Assembly (NCBI GenBank): GCA_963682025.1
Contig: OY821519.1
Coordinates: 251,362,858-251,426,857, forward strand
DNA length: 64,000 nt
Direction of reading: 5' to 3'
Origin: Cordilura impudica
Taxonomy: Eukaryota; Arthropoda; Insecta; Diptera; Scathophagidae
Position 1 is the stretch's first letter. Each line of letters begins with the position of its first letter. The notes below the pieces were generated by a model. That model saw only the letters and a list, made by a program, of their open reading frames with translations. It did not search any database and was not told the origin of the DNA. A program made the translations under genes and the position numbers. Shown piece after piece: positions 58,666 through 64,000 of this stretch.

Positions 58666-58834
58666 TTTTTTCACCAATACAATGATAAGTCACACCGATT
58701 TATTCTTACGCTCACATGTTACGCTGATTTTTTCTTACGGTCACATGTTACGCTGTTTTTATGATTGTATTGTGAAATAGAAATTTACCACCCTGCGCGT
58801 ATTGATGTTTACACATCAAAAAACAGAAATGGGG

Positions 58835-59390
58835 ATTTCACGTAAATATAAAGCGTTGTTAGTAGAATATGATAGCATACATAACTCAAATCGTCCTTAA
58901 GTCGACTTAGGCGGTTATCGATTTTGACCACAGATACATTGAGTACTATGACAAAGAAATTATTCAATACCAAATATCTCGAGTACTTTAACAGAGACTG
59001 CTTCGAAAATTTGTCTGAAGTCATCAATTGTTAATGTGAGTAGTTGGACCAAAAATAGGTGTAATCAATGGACGTGGTACCACCCATACAAAGTAAATAT
59101 TAAATGTCATATATCCGAAGTACCGCAGTAGAAAAATGGGCGTGATTGGAGCAGTGGGCATGAAACAGCCAATACAAAGAAAATATATAATAACTGGAGT
59201 CCCTTAAAAGTTAAAGCCTACACGTGGCACTTCAAATTATTATTTTTGTGCAAAATATGCTTCCGCTTTAATTTTCGCGAAAATATTTTTTTTTCTTTAA
59301 AACTTATATTTAACGTTTAAAATGTGTTTTAGAACATGGGTGGAGGGTATCAAAATTTCTACACAGCCGTATTTACTTATATTTAAGGGG
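58835..59390 (+). mobile_element. DINE-like element, another subfamily
   Basis: Contains ggacgtggtaccacccatac and the tgggcgtgattggagcagtg, gggcatgaaac pieces typical of fly DINE-type elements. It ends ggtggagggtatcaaaattt, then acacagccgtatttacttat, a degraded relative of the family B 3' end. Confidence 0.5.
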
Positions 59391-60516
59391 GTATACTAAT
59401 TATTTTCATTCAAATTTTTTTTCACTTCTAATTATTTTTTTTTTCTTAAAAAAAAAATAACAAAAAAATCAGAACTGTTTTTTAAACCAAACAATTTTAT
59501 TGATAATTTTATAAAATTTTCTTTTGTTAGTATTAAATACATACTTATTGCTATAAAAGGAGTTTCCTTACGGGCTAGTGATAATATCTTTTCCAATATA
59601 ATTTTTTTACCCTAATTTTCGCTAATATATTTCATTGGTATGTTAGGGGACATTTAAAGTCGTCCACAAAGCCCCTACTTGTTAAGTTTCGTTTTTATTT
59701 GTCCATAAAGATAACCACGGAACATTGGCATTCCGAACACATTTCGAGTAGATTCTTGTTAATTTTGTGTATGAGTATTTAAATTTTTACGATCAGATTA
59801 ATATTACTCATATTTGAATGCCTAAAAGCCATATTTATTTTACGGCCCATCATGTAATAAAAACCAATTTATATTGCGGTGGTGTTGGTGTTGTTGTTCT
59901 TGTGCTTCGTTGTGTTTTTCTTTTCGATATGAACCGAACTTTATCTCAACGTTTTAATAAAAAAAGCACCATTTATGAGAAAATTCAAATAATGCATTTT
60001 TCTGTTGGCCTCTATAAAAAAATGAAAATAAAAATGTTTTGTTTTTATATCCCAGCCAATAACACTTGTTTTCATTGATAACAGAGATGCTCAGTATGAG
60101 GTTTTTAAGGGGCCTCTTTAGGGGTGATTATAAATTATATGTATTTATATAATATCTTAGTATGTATAAACAGTCTAGGGAAGAACGGGTGCTGACAAGT
60201 AAGGTCTCTTGGGAGCGATCGCAGACCACGTTGAAACTTGAATGTAGTACAGAAGTCGAACAAATAAGTGACCTGTATATTTTTTAGCTGCCCAATCTTA
60301 TATTTAGGGGCCGAAAAGTTAGCAAAAGTGTTCTTTCGTTTTTTTTTTTTTTACAGATTTTTCACATTTGCTCCAAATAAAACATAAACAAATTAAACAT
60401 CATATGGAAGGTGTAAACAAAGATGAGTCCGCATTAGCTAATTACTTGTCGAAATTCGAGTGCAAATTCTAGGAAATTTAATTTTTTCTTTCAATGTTTT
60501 TTTAATCTAATCATTT
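59391..60516. other. AT-rich intergenic stretch
   Basis: No gene is supported. At 60443-60476 cgaaattcgagtgcaaattc, then ctagg, is a remnant of a family C hairpin end. The 86-codon frame at 59818-60078 has no recognisable domain. Confidence 0.5.
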
Positions 60517-61305
60517 TTATACCCTATACCACTATGTGGTTTGGGTATAATGACTTTGTGCTGCTGTTTGTAACAACCAAAAATATTTGATCTAGACCCA
60601 TCTTTAATTATACCGATCGAATCAGAATCACTTTCTGAGTTGATTTAACAATGTCCGTCCGTCCGTCCGTCCGTCCGTCCGTCTGTGTGTCCATGTAAAC
60701 CTTGTAATCAAACTGCAGGTCGCAAATATGAATATATTTTGATGAAATTTGGTATATAAGCTTCTATCGGCCATGGGATGAACGTTATTGAAATTGGTGA
60801 GAATCGGTCCATGTTCAGACCTAGCCCCCATACAAATTACCCATATGAAATCGACATAAATTTCCATAAGATCCAAATTGTCATATAGATCTTACTCAAA
60901 TTGGGTTTGTATGCGTTCATTACATCCATTAGTGAGTAGTCCAAATATGATGCCTTTGACCCCATACAGAGCTGCTTCCCGATCTTCACTTAAATCTATT
61001 AAAAAACAAAAATATTGCACTGATTCTTCTCAAATTTTGTTTGTACATATTTTGCAAAATACAAGAGACTTTACCAAACATGATCAGGATCGGTCCATTT
61101 TTGGACCTAGTCCCAATAAAGATATATCATGCGGTATGAACTTTTTCATATCTGCAGCCAAAAAAATTAATAAAAATCCCACTCAAATTTGGTTTTTGGT
61201 TATTTTCTATGTCCAGTTAATTGGGCCTAAGAGATAGGGTTTCTAAACGCGTGGTATAGGGTATCGTATAGTCGGTCTAGACCGACTATTATTTTCTTAC
61301 TTGTT
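60517..61305 (+). mobile_element. Family A, full copy
   Basis: All diagnostic parts are present: 5' foldback, (TCCG)n, palindrome and TTTTCTTACTTGTT. The 119-codon sense frame inside comes from one deletion joining two of the family's chance frames. Confidence 0.8.
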
Positions 61306-61455
61306 TTTCACTATGTGGTTTGGGTATAATGACTTTGTGCTGCTGTTTGTAACAACCAAAAATATTTGACCTAGACCCATCTTTAATTATATCGATCGAA
61401 TCAGAATCACTTTCTGAGTTGATTTAACAATGTCCGGCCGTCCGTCCGTCCGCAT
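61306..61455 (+). mobile_element. Family A, 5'-end fragment in tandem
   Basis: Starts cactatgtggtttgggtata, missing the first bases, and stops in the (TCCG)n tract, directly after the preceding full copy. Either a tandem insertion or a partial duplication. Confidence 0.75.
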
Positions 61456-61459
61456 GATA

Positions 61460-62830
61460 TAGGATTGCGTGAAAAATTACCTTTAAAATTAAAAGTTTAT
61501 TTTCAGTGTTTAGATCAGACTTTCTATTTATAAATGGGTACTTGATTCTGGCTGTAATATTTATTTTGTTACCAATGGAACTGATGTGTTCATTAAATAA
61601 CATTTTACTGTCCAGTGTAACGCCAAGATATTTTACACTGTTCTCCCAAGGTATATGTAGGCCATCAACTAGAATATTATACTGAGGTAAGAAACACTAT
61701 TTTCTTTTCCTTGAAAAGTAAATAGATTGGGTTTTAGAAGAATTTACCGAAATTTTCCATTTCTTAAAGTAATCAATTACTATGTTAACAGATCTTTGTA
61801 GATTACTTAATATGATAGCAGTATCGTCAGCGAATATTGAGGATTCACATCCAGACAATGACGGGAAATCAGAAGTAAAAATATTATAGAGAATAGTAGA
61901 AAGACATGAGCCTTGAGGACAACCCGCTAGAATTTTGTATTCTTCGGAAAAATGTTCACCGATATGAATCTTTTAAGGATTTTTATTGTTTGAATATCTA
62001 AACCAATGGAGATTAACTTATGAATAAGAGCGTCATGCCAAACTGAATTAAAGGCAGATTTTATGTCCAGTAAAATCATGGCAGTCGATTTTTGATCACT
62101 GAATTTTTTTTAAACTATTTTCTTGATTCTAACTAATGGTTGTGTAGTATTGTGTTGAGCACGGAACCCGAATTGCTGGACGGGAAGAATATTGCAATCT
62201 TCAATAAAATTAACTAATTTATCCTTTATGAGTATCTCTAATATCTTGCACATAGTGTTTAAGAGGCTTACTGGTCTGTATCAGTCGGGACTATAATGAT
62301 CTTTTCCCGGTTTAAGAATGGCTATTATTTTAGATTTTTTCCAACTTATTGGGAAGTAACACATCCTAAAACAAGCATTATACAGACGTGTTAGGACTTC
62401 TAAACCTTTTGAACGAATGGCTTTTATGCATTTATTAGAGATACCATCTATTCCTGGACTTTTTTTTATTCTTTAAATTCTTTATAATGCTTTTGATACT
62501 TGAGATATTCACAATACCTCCACTATTCATTGAATAATCTTGATTATTCAATATTCTAATAGACTTGGAAACAGTCTCACTTGTACTTAAATCACTCAAA
62601 TTTGTAGAGATAGAGTGGCTCGGAAAAAATTTTTGAGCAAGTATTTCAGATATTTGAATATTTGTTGTATACAATTTACCATTTTATTTGAGGCTTGGAA
62701 TACATTTCGTTTTCTTTCGGATAATTCTAGAAATATTCCAAAACTTCGGAGAAGATTTATCAAGACTTTTCAGCATTTAAATTTAAATTTATTATATATA
62801 TTTGTTAAACGTACAGAAGATATATAAATA
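61460..62830 (-). pseudogene. LINE RT fragment (antisense), Jockey-like
   Basis: On the minus strand come SISTNLSDLS (62600) and an FFPSHS linker, then SSIKSIIKNLKNKK, then in other frames AGCPQGSCLSTILYNIFTSD (61930-61870), CESSIFADDTAIILSN (61850-61800, catalytic FADD intact), DYFKKWKISVNSSKTQ and VKYLGVTLDSKMLFNEHISS. The order is RT fingers, palm and thumb. Frameshifts and stops are at several points. The 3' end is cut near 61460 next to a family A fragment. Confidence 0.85.
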
Positions 62831-62837
62831 ATAAATA

Positions 62838-63125
62838 ATTTTATAAGAGTCTAAAGGTATGCTAATTCACAATTCAACGTAATTAATAAACACACACACA
62901 GCATTGCATAGTTTTTTATTTGAAGTTTAAATATGTGTTTTATGTATGTGTTAGTAGCAACTTAAAATGATTATTATTCCCAAAAAATATACCAGATGAA
63001 GAACATCTGTAAAGATGGTGCACATCTGTAAAGAAATACCTTTCCAATGGTATATTTTTTGTCGAATTCAGTTGGTAACTAAAAGTGTAGAAGAGGTTAC
63101 CAGAAATTGCCTTACCTATTAATAT
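62838..63125 (-). mobile_element. Family C, copy lacking its 3' end
   Basis: Shares aaaggtatgctaattcacaa, taataaacacacacacagca, gttagtagcaactt and the aatacctttcca piece with the complement of 3961-4318. The terminal CTCGAATTTCGAG hairpin is missing. Confidence 0.5.
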
Positions 63126-64000
63126 TGTATATCAGGATATCAGGATATACATTTTAATAACCACTAACCATTCTGATGGCAAGACTCATGGAGGAATTTG
63201 TATCTTAATTAGGTCTCATACATATATGACATTTGCCCGAGCAGGATATTTGAAAAACTATTTGGAGGCAACTTCAATAGATGTCGTTTTTCATAGTAGT
63301 AATATCTCCTTACCAGAATTTTCAATAACATCAGATCAATTTACTGGGCGAAAAATTCGTTGCCGACAGCGATTACAATGCTAAACATCCGTACTGGGGT
63401 TCGTGTCTCATAAGCCCTAGGGGAAGGCAACTGTATAATGTCTTAATATACAAAAGGGTTCTCACCAGGGCAACCTACACATTGGCTTACAGATTTAAAG
63501 AAAAAGTCAGATCTCATAGATTTTGATATAACTAAGCATATTAGCAGAAATCTAATGTTGGCAGAGTCAAGTTCAGCTCTCTCCTCGGACTCTTCCCCTG
63601 GCACATTCTGCCTTCAAGAGAATCCCATTTATAATCCTCAGGACTATGAACTAACCTCACCGAAGACAAATTGGTTAAAGTTTCGCAAATTTATATCCAG
63701 TCACATTGACACCAACTCTTCCCCTGATAATGAAGGAGACACTGGCAGTGACTTTAAATTGCACATATTTAATTTAACGCTAATAACTGCTGCGGAGGTT
63801 GCCACTCCTGCTTATAGTCTATCCATAAATTGCCGAGACACGATAAGCCACAGTCAAATGGAAGAATTAGTCACTACTAAGAGACGCCTTAGAAGAGCAT
63901 CGCAGTCCCATCGATCCCCTGCACAAAGTCTAGACTCAATCGAGAAAACCTTCCTCCTGGCTGTTCTAAACATCATTCTCTACAGAAAGCAACAAAAAAT
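63126..64000 (+). pseudogene. Jockey-clade LINE ORF2 endonuclease, runs off the window
   Basis: GGICILIRSH-like sequence near 63190, then VADSDYNAKHPYWGS (63357-63402), then after a frameshift an open frame from 63471 to the window end: QPTHWLTDLKKKSDLIDFDI, ESSSALSSDSSP, NWLKFRKFISSHIDTN, then a Ser/Thr-rich linker with TTKRRLRRASQ. DYNAKHPYWGS and PTHWxxDLKKKSDLIDF are signature blocks of Jockey-type endonucleases, but the catalytic GGD before YNAKH is altered to DSD. The RT would lie beyond 64000. Confidence 0.8.

Larger units (their letters stand above)
57123..58826 (+). mobile_element. Family E element 3 with mirrored heptamer arrays
   Basis: The left end ATGTGAGTCCGATCACAGG with the AGATGTgtaaACATCT hairpin and the block to 57260 match element 1. 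The right part (58665-58826) has the acaatacaatgataagtca and gattgtattgtgaaatag blocks and ends TTGATGTTTACACATCAAAA, matching the inner end of the foldback at 44163-46678. In between, an AATTTTT array faces a TTAAAAA array. Confidence 0.7.

Overview
The window is eukaryotic, AT-rich, repeat-dense DNA, most likely from a higher (probably calyptrate) fly. This is an inference: the element mix (DINE-1/HINE-type Helentron derivatives, Jockey- and I-clade LINEs, BEL/Pao, piggyBac, hAT, Tigger/pogo and Helitron remnants) and the compact introns of the one spliced gene fit Diptera. I see no recognisable host gene, rRNA or tRNA. Almost every longer open frame is a decayed transposon fragment or a by-product of a repeat.

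Layout. 0-6.3 kb: a DINE-1-like element (family A), two inverted copies of a second DINE-1-like family (B) enclosing a broken hAT transposase, a small Helitron-type element (family C), an array of a TTTAAGAAAAGGTACT-like unit, and a TTAA-flanked MITE. 8.3-9.1 kb: a third DINE-like end (D) joined to the same kind of array. 11.4-14.1 kb: a piggyBac transposase interrupted by an antisense Tigger/pogo transposase. 14.2-18.5 kb: an old family A copy, an 8-bp minisatellite, and an element (family E) filled with ATTTTTC/ATTTTTA heptamers that was itself hit by a family A copy. 18.8-20.3 kb: one family A copy inserted inside another. 20.3-32.1 kb: a nested stack, in which an antisense Jockey-clade LINE is split by a hAT MITE with an 8-bp duplication, by a Helitron with TC/CTAG ends, and by a sense-strand LINE that carries a 1,013-bp tandem duplication and its own family A insertion. 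33.5-37.1 kb: more DINE-like copies. 37.3-39.6 kb: duplicated segments and the TTTAAGAAAAGGTACT array with a LINE tail inside. 39.6-42 kb: the 3' part of a BEL/Pao pol. 42.2-43.8 kb: a TTAA-bounded unit rich in GTCGTTGACGACAA-type palindromes around a three-exon, 93-residue gene. 44.2-46.7 kb: a 2.5-kb foldback (family E inverted dimer) with 21-bp repeats in both arms. 50.4-55.6 kb: an I-clade LINE with ORF1 and ORF2, including RNase H. 55.6-64 kb: family C copies, three LINE fragments, a third family E element with mirror-image heptamer arrays, and more DINE-like copies.

How the parts relate. Nothing here looks autonomously active. The Helitron has lost its Rep nuclease core and its Walker A motif, the LINEs carry stops and altered active sites, and the hAT, piggyBac and Tigger frames are broken. 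The items I would look at first are the small spliced gene in its palindrome-rich TTAA unit (42.2-43.8 kb) and the family E elements (15.5, 44.2 and 57.1 kb). The latter share ends and a 7-bp (or 3x7-bp) repeat rhythm and include a giant hairpin.
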